Of a stretch of DNA of 64,000 nucleotides, positions 1 through 8,712 are shown piece by piece. Positions within the stretch are counted from its first letter, which is position 1. Each line of letters starts with the position of its first letter. The notes under the pieces are model-generated. The model had not been told where the DNA came from and searched no databases. It saw nothing but the letters and a program-made list of their open reading frames with translations. The DNA is from Verrucomicrobiota bacterium (GTDB lineage Bacteria > Verrucomicrobiota > Verrucomicrobiia > Chthoniobacterales > UBA10450). The position numbers were made by a program, and so were the translations under genes. Location of the stretch: the NCBI GenBank assembly GCA_003218375.1, contig QHNH01000024.1, positions 46,913 to 110,912 on the forward strand, given 5' to 3'.

Positions 1-1155
1 CTGCGCGAACGAATGCTCGAGGATGCGGAACAGTTTGTCGGTCACTTCGGTTTCGGTCCACATGAAGGCCTGGAGGCCCTGGACCCATTCGAAGTAGGAA
101 ACGATCACGCCGCCCGCGTTGCAGAGAATGTCGGGAATAACGAAGAGCTCGTCCCAGCGTTCGTTGAGAATGAGATCGGCCTCGGGCGTGGTCGGGCCGT
201 TCGCGCCTTCGGCGAGAATGCGGCATTTCAATTTCGCGGCGTTGCCCTTGTTGATGACGCGATCGACCGCCGAAGGAACGAGCACGTCACACGGCATGGT
301 AAGCATCTCGTTGGGATCGACCCGGTCGGCTTCGTCGAACGCGCGGAGGTGGCCTTTCTTGATCACGTGCTGTTCCGCTTTCGCGACGTCGATGCCATTT
401 GGATTGTAGAGCGCCACGGTGGCGTCGCTGATGCCGACGATTTTCATGCCGGTGTTGAGCGCGAGCGATAGTGCCGCCACGGAGCCGACGTTGCCGAATC
501 CCTGCACGATCGCGGTGCATTTTTTCGGATCGAGTTTCAACATGTCCGTCGCGCGCTCGATCAGGTAAACGACGCCGCGCCCGGTCGCCTCGCGCCGGCC
601 TTCGGTGCCGCCGATCGAGACCGGCTTGCCCGTGACAATTTCGTTCACGCAATAACCCTGGTAAACGGAATACGTGTCCATGAACCACGCCATCACCTGC
701 TCGTTGGTCCCCATGTCGGGGCCCATGATATCGGTGTGCGGGCCGACGAACGGGATCATCTCCTGCATGTAACGGCGCGAAACGGACTCCAATTCCGTGC
801 GGGAAAGCTTGGTCGGATCACAAGCCACGCCGCCTTTCGCGCCGCCGTAGGGCAAATTCGCGAGGGCGCATTTCCAGCTCATCCACATCGCGAGCGCGGC
901 GGTTTCGCCCATGGAAAGATTCGGCGCGAATCGCGTGCCGCCCTTGGTCGGGCCGAGGGTGAGGTGATGCTGGACCCGATAACCCTGGAAAGTCTGGGTG
1001 CTGCCGTCATCCATGTGCACCGGCAGGGTGACGGCCATGGAGCGCTTCGGGAGCATGAGCCGATCGCGATCGTTCTGGTCGATCTGGAGGTAATCGGCGA
1101 TGACCTGGAACTGGTCGCATGCCATCTGGAAAACTTCGTCGTTGTAGATGCTCAT
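1..1155 (-). CDS. Glu/Leu/Phe/Val-family dehydrogenase (glutamate dehydrogenase type), C-terminus cut by window edge
   Basis: Reading the minus strand from the ATG at 1155 gives an open frame of 385 codons that leaves the window without a stop. The protein begins MSIYNDEVFQMACDQ. It carries the family dimerisation/catalytic domain with the substrate-lysine motif LPYGGAKGGVACDP at about residues 98-111, then MGPDMGTNEQVMAW. The NAD(P)-binding Rossmann half has VQGFGNVGSVAA. Such enzymes interconvert an amino acid (usually glutamate) and its 2-oxo acid with NAD(P)+ in the cytoplasm. Family members are about 410-450 residues, so only the last few dozen are missing. The gene is divergent from the PLP enzyme at 1382. 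Substrate choice between glutamate and branched-chain or aromatic amino acids cannot be settled by eye. Confidence 0.9.
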   Translation of the reverse strand, partial: MSIYNDEVFQMACDQFQVIADYLQIDQNDRDRLMLPKRSMAVTLPVHMDDGSTQTFQGYRVQHHLTLGPTKGGTRFAPNLSMGETAALAMWMSWKCALANLPYGGAKGGVACDPTKLSRTELESVSRRYMQEMIPFVGPHTDIMGPDMGTNEQVMAWFMDTYSVYQGYCVNEIVTGKPVSIGGTEGRREATGRGVVYLIERATDMLKLDPKKCTAIVQGFGNVGSVAALSLALNTGMKIVGISDATVALYNPNGIDVAKAEQHVIKKGHLRAFDEADRVDPNEMLTMPCDVLVPSAVDRVINKGNAAKLKCRILAEGANGPTTPEADLILNERWDELFVIPDILCNAGGVIVSYFEWVQGLQAFMWTETEVTDKLFRILEHSFAQ

Positions 1156-1250
1156 AAAAGGCGGAGCCGGAAGGTAGAATGCCCCGGCGCGAAATTCAGG
1201 TGCTATTTGCGCTGGAGGGGTGGGGTCGTCAAATCGAATTGATGGAACGC

Positions 1251-1341
1251 AGGTGGATCGCGCGCTCCGTCGCGCGCTCCTAAATCAACGCGCCTCTGGC
1301 GCCAATTGTTAGCATCGAGCGACGGAGCGCTCGATCCACCT
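1251..1341. repeat. Intergenic dyad element in a divergent promoter region
   Basis: Two 23-base arms (1251-1273 and 1319-1341) are inverted copies with one mismatch. Each contains GATCG(C/A)GCGCTCCGTCGC on one strand. The element lies between the dehydrogenase (start 1155, minus) and the PLP enzyme (start 1382, plus), so it shares the divergent regulatory region. It could be an operator or cruciform, but it resembles the other dispersed dyads in the window. Confidence 0.75.
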
Positions 1342-1381
1342 CGACGCAGCGAAGGCGCTACAGTAAAGAAAAGCAGCGCGG

Positions 1382-2515
1382 ATGAAAACAGATCGCAAAA
1401 TGCGGATCGAAACTCTGGCGGTGCACGCCGGGCACGAGATCGATGGCGCGACCGGCGCGGTGGCGACGCCGATCCACCTTTCCACCACGTTCGAACGCGA
1501 CCCGGAAGGTGGTTATCCGCACGGATACATTTACGGCCGGAGCGCGAACCCGAACCGGCAGGCGCTCGAACAAGGACTGGCCGCGCTCGAAGGCGGCGAA
1601 GAGGCGTTCGCCTTTGGCTCTGGTCTCGCGGCTTCAAGCGCAATTCTGCAAGCGCTCGCAGCCGGCGATCATGTCGTCGCGCCGACGGACGTTTATCACG
1701 GGATGACCAAACTGCTGCGCGAAGTTTACATGCGCTGGGGGCTCGAAGTGAGTTTCGTGGACATGACGAAACTCGGTTTGGTCAGGGAAGCCATGGGCCC
1801 GAAGACGAAGCTGATCTGGATCGAGACGCCGTCCAATCCGCTCCTGAAAATCACGGACATCGCCGCGGTGGCGGAGATCGCGCACACCGCTGGCGCGATC
1901 TGCGCCTGCGACAACACCTGGGCGCCAATCGTGCAGCGGCCGCTCGATCTCGGGGCGGATTTCGTAATGCATTCGACCACGAAATATTTGGGCGGGCATT
2001 CCGACGTAACCGGCGGCGCCCTTATCGCGAAAACCAAAACTGATTTTTCCGAGCGCGTCCGCGAAATCCAAACGACCTGCGGCGGCGTCCCCTCGCCTTT
2101 CGATTGCTGGCTGATCCTGCGCGGAATGCGTTCGCTGCCATGGCGGATGCGGGCGCATTCGGAAAACGCGCTCAAGGTCGCGACGTGGCTCGCCGATCAC
2201 CAGCGGGTGGAACGCGTCCATTACCCGGGATTGGCCTCCCACGCCGGTCACGAAATCGCCGCGCAGCAGATGAACGAATTCAGCGGGATGCTCTCCTTTG
2301 AAGTGCGCGGCGGGAAGGAGGCAGCGGTAGGTGTCGCGGCGAAGACGAATCTTTTCGTGCGCGCCACGAGCCTGGGCGGCGTGGAAAGTTTGATCGAGCA
2401 TCGCGCCTCGATCACAGGCGAAGATCCGCGGACGCCGCAGGGATTGCTAAGGCTTTCCATCGGGCTCGAGCATCCGGACGATTTGATCGAGGACCTGGCG
2501 CAGGCGCTGGAATAA
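1382..2515 (+). CDS. Cys/Met metabolism PLP-dependent enzyme (cystathionine gamma-synthase / gamma-lyase family)
   Basis: This is a 377-residue protein, normal for the MetB/MetC/MetY superfamily. The N-terminal part has the conserved SGLAASSAIL segment. The pyridoxal phosphate core follows: ETPSNPLLKITDI, then CDNTWAPIVQRPLDLGAD, then the Schiff-base lysine in HSTTKYLGGHSDVTGG (about residues 198-213). The C-terminus has SLGGVESLIEHRAS, usual for the group. It acts in the cytoplasm in methionine/cysteine transsulfuration or gamma-elimination. Whether it is cystathionine gamma-synthase, gamma-lyase or methionine gamma-lyase needs phylogeny. The ATG at 1382 was chosen; a second in-frame ATG at 1400 (MRIETLAVHAGHE) is also plausible because homologues begin near that motif. 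Confidence 0.9.
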   Translation: MKTDRKMRIETLAVHAGHEIDGATGAVATPIHLSTTFERDPEGGYPHGYIYGRSANPNRQALEQGLAALEGGEEAFAFGSGLAASSAILQALAAGDHVVAPTDVYHGMTKLLREVYMRWGLEVSFVDMTKLGLVREAMGPKTKLIWIETPSNPLLKITDIAAVAEIAHTAGAICACDNTWAPIVQRPLDLGADFVMHSTTKYLGGHSDVTGGALIAKTKTDFSERVREIQTTCGGVPSPFDCWLILRGMRSLPWRMRAHSENALKVATWLADHQRVERVHYPGLASHAGHEIAAQQMNEFSGMLSFEVRGGKEAAVGVAAKTNLFVRATSLGGVESLIEHRASITGEDPRTPQGLLRLSIGLEHPDDLIEDLAQALE

Positions 2516-2517
2516 AA

Positions 2518-2650
2518 GGAAAGCTCCAAATTCCAAGCTCCAAGCTCCAGAGAAACTTCAAACAACGAAGCTCCAAAAGCGTCGCCGCTGGTTTGATGTT
2601 TGGTGCTTGGAGCTTCTCTGGTGCTTGGAGCTTGGTGCTTGGAGCTTTCC
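2518..2650. repeat. Long imperfect inverted repeat between convergent genes (GCTCCAAG-type)
   Basis: Arms 2518-2554 and 2614-2650 (37 bases each) are inverted copies with a few mismatches and start or end in GGAAAGCTCCAA / TTGGAGCTTTCC. Within each arm the unit AAGCTCCAAGC(A/T)CCAG is itself repeated. The element fills the gap between the converging PLP enzyme and murJ. Its RNA on either strand could fold into a long hairpin, so a bidirectional terminator role is possible. Confidence 0.8.
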
Positions 2651-2657
2651 GGTCGGC

Positions 2658-4286
2658 TTACGGCCGGACTCGGCTGAAGCGGCCGCGCACGAGCGTAACC
2701 ACATCGCGTAACTCGGCGACGTGCAGCAAATACGCGGCGCCGAAGAATGTCGCGCTGCCCACGGCAATCGTAACCAACAAGCCGACCGCTTTCCGCCCCA
2801 GCGTCGCCCCCGCCGCCGCGAAAACAAAATGCTGCGCGAGCAGGCAGATTCCGGCGAGCAAGGCCCCAGCCAGAAGCAATTTCGCGAGCGTCTTGATCAT
2901 GGCGCCGGTTTCGAGGCGGCCCGCATAACGGCGCATCATCGTGTAGAGCATGACGAAATTCGTGAACGCCACCAGGCTCGTCGACAACGCGAGGCCGCGG
3001 TGGCCGAGCTCGAGGTGAAACGTGAAATAGTAGTTCAGGCAAAAATTCACCACGATCGAGCAAAGGCTCACGAACATCGGCAGATTGCGCTTATCGAGCG
3101 CGTAAAAAGCCGGAGCGAGAACCTTGTCGGCGGAGTAAGCGACGAGACCGATGGCGTAACAGCGCAGGGCGAGCGCGGTCTGCTCGGTCGCGAACGCGTT
3201 GAACTGGCCGTGTTCGTAAATCAGGCTGATGATCGGGTTCGCGAGAATGATCAGCCCGATCGCGGAGGGAATTGTCAGCAGCATGACAAGCCGGATCGCA
3301 TGCGAAAGCGCGCCGCGAAATTCTTCCTTGTTCCCGAGCGCGGCACTGCGCGAGACCAGCGGCAGGGCGACGGTCGCCACTGCTACCCCGAAAATGCCAA
3401 GGGGCAATTGCATGAGACGAAAGGCGACGTTGAGCCAGGTTATGGCGCCGTCGCCTAATTTCGACGCGAAGCCGCTGTTGACCGCGACGTTTATCTGCAC
3501 GGCACTAGCCGCGATGGTGGCCGGTCCCATGATCGCGAGGATGGTGCGCACGCCGGGATCGCGCCATTTGAAGTCGGGTCGGAAACGAAAACCGACCCGG
3601 CCTAACGAGGGTAATTGCACGACGAGCTGGAGCAACCCGCCGATGAGCGTGGCGATGGCGAGCCCCATCAAACCGCGCTCGCCGAAATGCGGATGGCGCC
3701 AGTCGGCCTGCGGCTCGAGCCAGTAACAGAGCGCGACCCCGCCGACGATCGAGCCGAGATTGAAAAAGCTCGAAGCCATGGCCGGCATGCCGAAAACATT
3801 TCGCGCGTTCAGCATTCCCATCACCAGTGCCGCCAGCGAGACCAGCAGGATGAACGGGAACATGATCCGGGTGAGCTGAATGGTGAGCGCGGCCTTTTCC
3901 GGCGGAAATCCAGGCGCGAGAATCTCAATGAGGACCGGCGCGCCAATGATCCCGAGCACGGTGAGCCCGCTCATGAAAACAACCGTGAGGGTGGCGACCT
4001 TGCTGGCGAGCCGCCAGGCCGAGTCGTCGCCTTCCGTGGCGATGCGGCGAGAGAAGGTCGTGACGAAAGCGGTGGAGAGCGCGCCCTCGGCAAAAAGATC
4101 GCGCAACATATTAGGCGCGCGGAAGGCGGTCAGGAACGCGTCCATGTTGCGCGACGCGCCGAAGAGGGCGGCGAAGATGACTTCGCGAAGCAAGCCAAGG
4201 ACGCGGCTGCACAAAACGGCGACCCCCACCACACCGGTGGCGCGGGTGCTGATGCGTTTGTTTGCAGGGATCGCCGCCTCGTTCAC
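2658..4286 (-). CDS. murJ: Lipid II flippase MurJ (MviN family)
   Basis: This is a polytopic membrane protein of about 542 residues from the GTG at 4286, the normal MurJ size, with roughly 14 hydrophobic segments. Near the N-terminus it has the MviN signature region VLCSRVLGLLREVIFAALFG, followed by DAFLTAFRAPNMLRDLFAEG. Later come MQLPLGIFGVAVATVALPLVS and ALDKRNLPMFVSL, all typical of MurJ. It flips lipid-linked peptidoglycan precursors across the inner membrane. An in-frame ATG at 4433 exists, but the 49 codons it adds are just a translation of the inverted repeat at 4341-4424 plus linker. The GTG that gives VNEAAIPANKR is therefore preferred, although no strong ribosome site is seen. It converges on the PLP enzyme. 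Confidence 0.93.
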   Translation of the reverse strand: MNEAAIPANKRISTRATGVVGVAVLCSRVLGLLREVIFAALFGASRNMDAFLTAFRAPNMLRDLFAEGALSTAFVTTFSRRIATEGDDSAWRLASKVATLTVVFMSGLTVLGIIGAPVLIEILAPGFPPEKAALTIQLTRIMFPFILLVSLAALVMGMLNARNVFGMPAMASSFFNLGSIVGGVALCYWLEPQADWRHPHFGERGLMGLAIATLIGGLLQLVVQLPSLGRVGFRFRPDFKWRDPGVRTILAIMGPATIAASAVQINVAVNSGFASKLGDGAITWLNVAFRLMQLPLGIFGVAVATVALPLVSRSAALGNKEEFRGALSHAIRLVMLLTIPSAIGLIILANPIISLIYEHGQFNAFATEQTALALRCYAIGLVAYSADKVLAPAFYALDKRNLPMFVSLCSIVVNFCLNYYFTFHLELGHRGLALSTSLVAFTNFVMLYTMMRRYAGRLETGAMIKTLAKLLLAGALLAGICLLAQHFVFAAAGATLGRKAVGLLVTIAVGSATFFGAAYLLHVAELRDVVTLVRGRFSRVRP

Positions 4287-4340
4287 GGACGCAACAGAAC
4301 AGCGGAGTCGCGTCTTACGAAAGCAGAATGTCAGGCGCTC

Positions 4341-4424
4341 TTCTGTAGCCGTCGCCCTGTGGGCGACGTGAGAGTTGCGTTCGATGCGCTCCGCCACGTC
4401 GCCCACAGGGCGACGGCTACAGAA
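4341..4424. repeat. Perfect 30-base inverted repeat, TTCTGTAGC family (copy 1)
   Basis: Arms 4341-4370 and 4395-4424 are perfect inverted copies. Each starts or ends with TTCTGTAGCC / GGCTACAGAA and contains the inner palindrome GTCGCCCTGTGGGCGAC. A second family member is at 47515-47592. It sits between the DUF2339 gene (stop 4436) and murJ, on the murJ 5' side. Confidence 0.9.
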
Positions 4425-4433
4425 GAGGCGCAA

Positions 4434-7358
4434 CTAAGATGGAGGCGGGGGCGCGGGCTTCTCGACCTTCGGAACCAGGAACCGTTGATAGACGAACGAC
4501 GCGACGATCAGGATGATCGCGACGCCGATGAAGGCGCCGATGCGGTAGAGTTGATTGAGGCTGCTCAGATCGTGGAGGAAAAGTTTCGCGAGCGTCACCA
4601 CGAGGAGCGCCACTCCGGAGTAGCGGACCCAGCGCGTCTTTTGCCGCATGCCGATAAGGAGAAGCGCGAAGGCGTAGAGCGCCCACGCGATCGAGTAGGT
4701 CATGTCGCGCGCAAAGTTGCCGGTGAAAGAAAAGGTGAGCGTCGGGCCGATGGAGAAATAATCGGCGATCTCGATGTTCAGGAGGAGGAAGGTCAGGATC
4801 GCGCCTAACGAGTAGAGAAGGGTCGGCGAAGTGCGCTCGAAGTTTGTCGCTCGCGGCGGCCGGAAAAGCCAGGCACCGATGAACAGGCAGGCGATCGTGA
4901 TTCCGTAGGCGTAAAGGTACCAGTTCCAGATCGGCGTCTCGGTGCGCCGATGATATTCGAGCACGGCGGGGTTCGCCAAACGGATGAAAACAAGACAGAG
5001 CAAACCGACGCCGACGTATCGCAGGCCGCGATGTGGCACGATCCGGAACAGCCAGAGCAAGGCCAGACCTTCGAGCGCCCAGCCGAGCGTGATCCATTCG
5101 CGATCGAATTGGATCGGGAAAATGAGGCTGATGAAGAACAAGGCGGCAGCGCCCTGCCACGCCAGGCGGGCATCGCCGGCTGCGGCATCGGCTTGTCGTT
5201 TCCGGACGAGAAAGAAGGTGCCGATCGCGTAAGGGAAGATGAACGCGGCCGGCGCAAGCCCGTTGTGCAAGCCCGGAAACGATTTCGTGATGGTGTCGTA
5301 GATTAACGCGAACTGAAGAGGGCCGGCGAGCGCGCCGACCGCCCACGGCAACGCCTTGCGATCTTCCGCGGAGAAAAATGGATAAGCGAAGAAGATGAGG
5401 AAGAACGCGTTCTGCCAACCGAGCACGAGGGTGGCGTGGTTGGTCGTGAAATAAGATCCCTGCCATTCGCATTGGATCAGCCACGCGGAGATGAGGGCGA
5501 TCAACGCGATCCAACTGCTCCGGGCGAAGACACCGAGCCCGAGAAGCAGCACACTGAGAAAAAACGCGGTGATGAAGTACGGCGTGGGATTGATCGCCGG
5601 AAGCTTCGTCATCGCCATTATCACCAGGACAAACGGCAGCGAAGCCGCCAGGGCCGGAATGTTTCGCTGCGCATGCGGCGAATCGGGGAAAAAACGGCCG
5701 GCGGCGAAGAGCGAAACGGAGAAGAACAACGCCCCGAAGCCGGCGGCGACGAAAAGGAATCCGCGCAGATCGATATCAGCCGGCCCGATCGAAATCCAAA
5801 GAGACGCGGCGATGAATGTGAGAACAGTGGCCGTCGCGATGGTGAGAATGGAACGGCGGACCAAAGCGACGCCGATGGCGACCGCATCGAGCACGAGTAG
5901 GCAAAGCCAGACAGCCGACGCTGTTTCCTGCTTTGAAACGCAGATCCAGACCAGCGCGACCGGCAGCAACGGCAGATAGCCAAGCCAAACTTCCTTCGCG
6001 GGTCGCGGGCCGACTGTTTTTGGCCAGACAGCGAAGCCGGCGTGAAGAATGGAGAAGACGATGAAGCCGCCCAGCGCCCACCAGAGCAGCGAATCGGTGA
6101 GATAATTTCCGGTCCAGATCGCGAGGAAGACAAAGACGATTCCGCCGCTTAACGGCACAAGCGCGCTGGTTCTGCCGCGAAGGAGAGCGAGCCCGAGCAG
6201 GCCGGCCTCGGCCAGGAAAATGTAGGTGAAAAGGAAACCGGGCCGCAGACCGAACTCCCGATAACTCAAGAGACAAAAGCCCCAGGCCAGCGCGGCGAGG
6301 CAGACCGCAATGGCAGCGCGGCCAGTCCCTTTTGCCGGATCGCCGCGGCGGCGGGCAAAGGCGAAGATCGCGAGAAACTGCGCTTCGAAGCCGAGGAAAA
6401 CCGCGAAGGCGATATTCGCTTTTGAGACGGCAAAGAACTTATCGGCCCATGTGAACTCCAGCAGGATGGTCCCGGCGGCAGCGAGGAGCACGAGATAATC
6501 CCAGCGCTTCCGTTGCGCTACGGCGGCGATGCCGATATTGAGGACCGCAATATAGCCGAATAGTCCGGCCGGATTATCTACGCGGGTCGAAAATAGGATC
6601 GGGGTAAGAAAACCGCCGAGGAGTCCCAGCACCACGATGACCTGCGCGTTCATGCGAACGGCGAGGAAAAATGCGATCGCAGTGACGATGGCCATCGAAG
6701 CGAAAGCCGGGACGAGAGGGATCAGGTGATAGAAAACGCGAGCCGCGAAAATATTGCCGTAGAGAACGAGCACGCCGGTCGCGCAAAGGCTTTGGCCCGA
6801 AACACGATAGCGGTTCGATGCCGTGAGCCAACCGATGACGATGAGGGCGATCCCGACCGCAGTGCCGATCACGACGCGCATGGCGGGCGTGATGAGATTG
6901 TTCTCGAAAGAATATTTCACGAGAAACACGATCCCGAGGAAAAGGACGAACCCGCCGATCCATGCGAAAAGTTTTACGCCGAAGAACGCTTCCCAGTCGA
7001 AAGGCTTCGGCGGCGGTGGCGGAACCGGTGGCGGCATCTGCGGCGGTCGAGGAGGAGGAGGAGGCGGTGGTTCCAAAGTCGGCGGCGGGAATACCGGCTG
7101 TTTGAGCTCCGGAGGTGATGCGACTTGAACTGGTCGCGGGACGGGCGGAGGAACCGCTGCGGAAACCGCCATCGTTTCAGCGACTGATGGCGCCGGCGCG
7201 GCGGTGACGCCGCGAGATTCCAACTCAGCCACTCGCCGAATCAGATGGCGCACTGCCGCCTTAAGTTTGTGCAGCTGGACCATGGCGACGATCAAAAGCA
7301 CGAGTGGCGCAAGAAGGACCACCAACGCGATGCAGCCCCACATGTCTTGATCTCGCAT
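4434..7358 (-). CDS. Giant DUF2339 multi-pass membrane protein
   Basis: This 974-residue protein opens with one hydrophobic segment (about residues 7-27), then a short coiled stretch around LKAAVRHLIRRVAELESR. A very proline-rich linker follows (about residues 55-120, runs of PPPPPP). The segment FDWEAFFGVKLFAWIGGFVLFLG begins the DUF2339 domain. The rest to the C-terminus is an almost unbroken series of 25 or more hydrophobic helices. DUF2339 proteins of this size are widespread predicted inner-membrane proteins of unknown function, and I see no catalytic motif. The gene follows the Nif3-like gene by only 7 bases, so the two are probably co-transcribed. The C-terminal tail is short and proline-rich (EKPAPPPPS). 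Confidence 0.88.
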   Translation of the reverse strand: MRDQDMWGCIALVVLLAPLVLLIVAMVQLHKLKAAVRHLIRRVAELESRGVTAAPAPSVAETMAVSAAVPPPVPRPVQVASPPELKQPVFPPPTLEPPPPPPPRPPQMPPPVPPPPPKPFDWEAFFGVKLFAWIGGFVLFLGIVFLVKYSFENNLITPAMRVVIGTAVGIALIVIGWLTASNRYRVSGQSLCATGVLVLYGNIFAARVFYHLIPLVPAFASMAIVTAIAFFLAVRMNAQVIVVLGLLGGFLTPILFSTRVDNPAGLFGYIAVLNIGIAAVAQRKRWDYLVLLAAAGTILLEFTWADKFFAVSKANIAFAVFLGFEAQFLAIFAFARRRGDPAKGTGRAAIAVCLAALAWGFCLLSYREFGLRPGFLFTYIFLAEAGLLGLALLRGRTSALVPLSGGIVFVFLAIWTGNYLTDSLLWWALGGFIVFSILHAGFAVWPKTVGPRPAKEVWLGYLPLLPVALVWICVSKQETASAVWLCLLVLDAVAIGVALVRRSILTIATATVLTFIAASLWISIGPADIDLRGFLFVAAGFGALFFSVSLFAAGRFFPDSPHAQRNIPALAASLPFVLVIMAMTKLPAINPTPYFITAFFLSVLLLGLGVFARSSWIALIALISAWLIQCEWQGSYFTTNHATLVLGWQNAFFLIFFAYPFFSAEDRKALPWAVGALAGPLQFALIYDTITKSFPGLHNGLAPAAFIFPYAIGTFFLVRKRQADAAAGDARLAWQGAAALFFISLIFPIQFDREWITLGWALEGLALLWLFRIVPHRGLRYVGVGLLCLVFIRLANPAVLEYHRRTETPIWNWYLYAYGITIACLFIGAWLFRPPRATNFERTSPTLLYSLGAILTFLLLNIEIADYFSIGPTLTFSFTGNFARDMTYSIAWALYAFALLLIGMRQKTRWVRYSGVALLVVTLAKLFLHDLSSLNQLYRIGAFIGVAIILIVASFVYQRFLVPKVEKPAPPPPS

Positions 7359-7365
7359 CAGGGCC

Positions 7366-8130
7366 TCACAATCCAGTGGGAGAATCGATGAACTCCCACG
7401 GCAGGTTGAACCGGTCCGACAAGTGCGCGGCCAGCGCCTTCACTCCGAACGTTTCCGTCGCGTAATGGCCGCCGAGCAAAAGATTGATTCCGAGTTCCTC
7501 GGCCGCGACCGCGGCCCAGTGCGGCGCTTCGCCGGTGATGAAGGTATCTATGCCTTCGCGCGCCACCGCATAAATTTCCGAGCCCGCGCCGCCAGTGATG
7601 AGGCCAATCGATTTCGTTTCAGCCGGTCCGGACGCGAACAATTTTACCGGGCCGCCTAACGACTTCTCCAATTTGCTCCCAAGTTCGTCGCGCGAAATCC
7701 GCGTGTTGGTCTTTAGTCCGATGCATTGGCCTTTTGCCTCGAAGAACGGTTCGGTGTTTTCGAAACCGAGTGCGGCCGCAAGCTGGGCGTTATTCCCCAG
7801 GACGGAATGGACATCGAGTGGGAGATGCGCGCTGTAGAGGGCAAGATCGTGGTGGAGAATCTGTTCGAGCATTCGCCGGCGGCCGCCCGCGATCGGTTGC
7901 AAGCCCGGCCAGAACAAACCGTGGTGGACGATGAGAAGATTCACGCCGCGCTCGATCGCGAGATCGATGGTGCGAGTGGAGGCATCGACAGCCGCGCCGA
8001 TTTTCGTGATCGCGCCGGAGTTCTCCACCTGAAGACCGTTCAGCGCATTCGGCCAGTCATCGATCTCGCCAATGCGCAGATGCTCGTCGGTGTAAGAGAC
8101 GATTTGCGAGAGAGTGGCCACGCGCGGCAT
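7366..8130 (-). CDS. Nif3-like dinuclear metal centre protein (YbgI/YqfO family)
   Basis: This protein of about 254 residues has the conserved N-terminal DDWPNALNGLQVEN segment and the metal-binding LLIVHHGLFWPG. Then come YSAHLPLDV and the C-terminal block DTFITGEAPHWAAVAAEE, ending in LLLGGHYATETFGVKAL with further metal-binding histidine and glutamate. Family members form toroidal hexamers with two metals per subunit. The name GTP cyclohydrolase 1 type 2 homologue is historic, and the true substrate is unknown. The ATG at 8130 (MPRVATLSQIVSYTDEHL) matches the usual start; an upstream ATG at 8157 would add nine residues. It lies directly upstream of the DUF2339 gene on the same strand. Confidence 0.9.
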   Translation of the reverse strand: MPRVATLSQIVSYTDEHLRIGEIDDWPNALNGLQVENSGAITKIGAAVDASTRTIDLAIERGVNLLIVHHGLFWPGLQPIAGGRRRMLEQILHHDLALYSAHLPLDVHSVLGNNAQLAAALGFENTEPFFEAKGQCIGLKTNTRISRDELGSKLEKSLGGPVKLFASGPAETKSIGLITGGAGSEIYAVAREGIDTFITGEAPHWAAVAAEELGINLLLGGHYATETFGVKALAAHLSDRFNLPWEFIDSPTGL

Positions 8131-8235
8131 TCTGAATAAGACGCCATGAGATTGCACGCGAAGAAAAGACGGGGGAAGCGGAAGCGCTTGACGAAATCTT
8201 TCGGCATTGTGACGGTGAGGAGCTGCGATCTCAAC

Positions 8236-8242
8236 AAGGAGG
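8236..8242 (+). promoter_or_regulatory. Strong ribosome binding site deciding a GTG start
   Basis: AAGGAGG ends 4 bases before the GTG at 8247. This supports GTG initiation of the zinc-ribbon protein. Confidence 0.8.
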
Positions 8243-8246
8243 AACT

Positions 8247-8651
8247 GTGGAATACACTGATGCGCCTACTTTAGAACCACCGGTTTCCGCCGATACGATG
8301 GAGTGTCCGCTTTGCGGCCATATCCTCCCGAAAGATGCGGACGCGTGCGACCAATGCGATTGGGTGCGCACCGACACCGAAACGGCCGAGGGCAAAGCGA
8401 GTGACGCCGTCGCGGTGATGCTGAGCGTGATTCCCGGCTTGGGCCACGTTTACAAGGGTTACAAACTGATCGGGCTGCTCTTTTTCTTCGGCGCAGTGGG
8501 GGCTCTCCTTGCCGGCGGGCTCGCGGCCACAGCGACCGCTGGATTCGGACTATTCCTGATCCCGATCTATTGGTTCGCGGTCATGTTCCACGTCTACGGC
8601 ATCGAGGACCGCGTCGCGTCCACAGTTCAAGACGAAGGCGAGGAGTATTGA
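8247..8651 (+). CDS. Small zinc-ribbon membrane protein
   Basis: This 134-residue protein starts at a GTG with a near-perfect Shine-Dalgarno sequence. After a short acidic lead, a four-cysteine zinc ribbon is visible (CPLCGHILPKDADACDQC, about residues 20-37). The segment VAVMLSVIPGLGHVYKGYKLIG resembles the 'TM2'-type helix-turn seen in many small membrane proteins. Two or three hydrophobic helices follow to about residue 120, with a short acidic tail. The function is not recognised. A zinc ribbon plus TM2-like layout is common in bacterial proteins of unknown role. It is transcribed alone, divergent from the Nif3-like gene. Confidence 0.8.
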   Translation: MEYTDAPTLEPPVSADTMECPLCGHILPKDADACDQCDWVRTDTETAEGKASDAVAVMLSVIPGLGHVYKGYKLIGLLFFFGAVGALLAGGLAATATAGFGLFLIPIYWFAVMFHVYGIEDRVASTVQDEGEEY

Positions 8652-8655
8652 AGGC

Positions 8656-8712
8656 GAGAATTGTGAATCGTGAGTCGCGTTAACAGGTAGTATTCCCCGA
8701 TTCACGGTTCTC
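8656..8712. repeat. Short inverted repeat at convergent gene ends
   Basis: GAGAATTGTGAATC at 8656-8669 pairs with GATTCACGGTTCTC at 8699-8712 (12 of 14). It spans the gap between the converging zinc-ribbon gene and the epimerase gene and overlaps the epimerase stop. It may serve as a bidirectional terminator, but there is no clear U-tract. Confidence 0.55.

Noticed and set aside
2558..3063. A minus-strand open frame with SSKHQ-type repeats near 2600-2800
   Set aside because: It is a translation of the GCTCCAAG repeat and the antisense of murJ, not a protein family.
4287..4433. An N-terminal extension of MurJ up to 4433 with a CSRRPVGDV-like peptide
   Set aside because: The codons come from the 30-base inverted repeat at 4341-4424. 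MurJ homologues do not have this extension, and a GTG at 4286 fits better.
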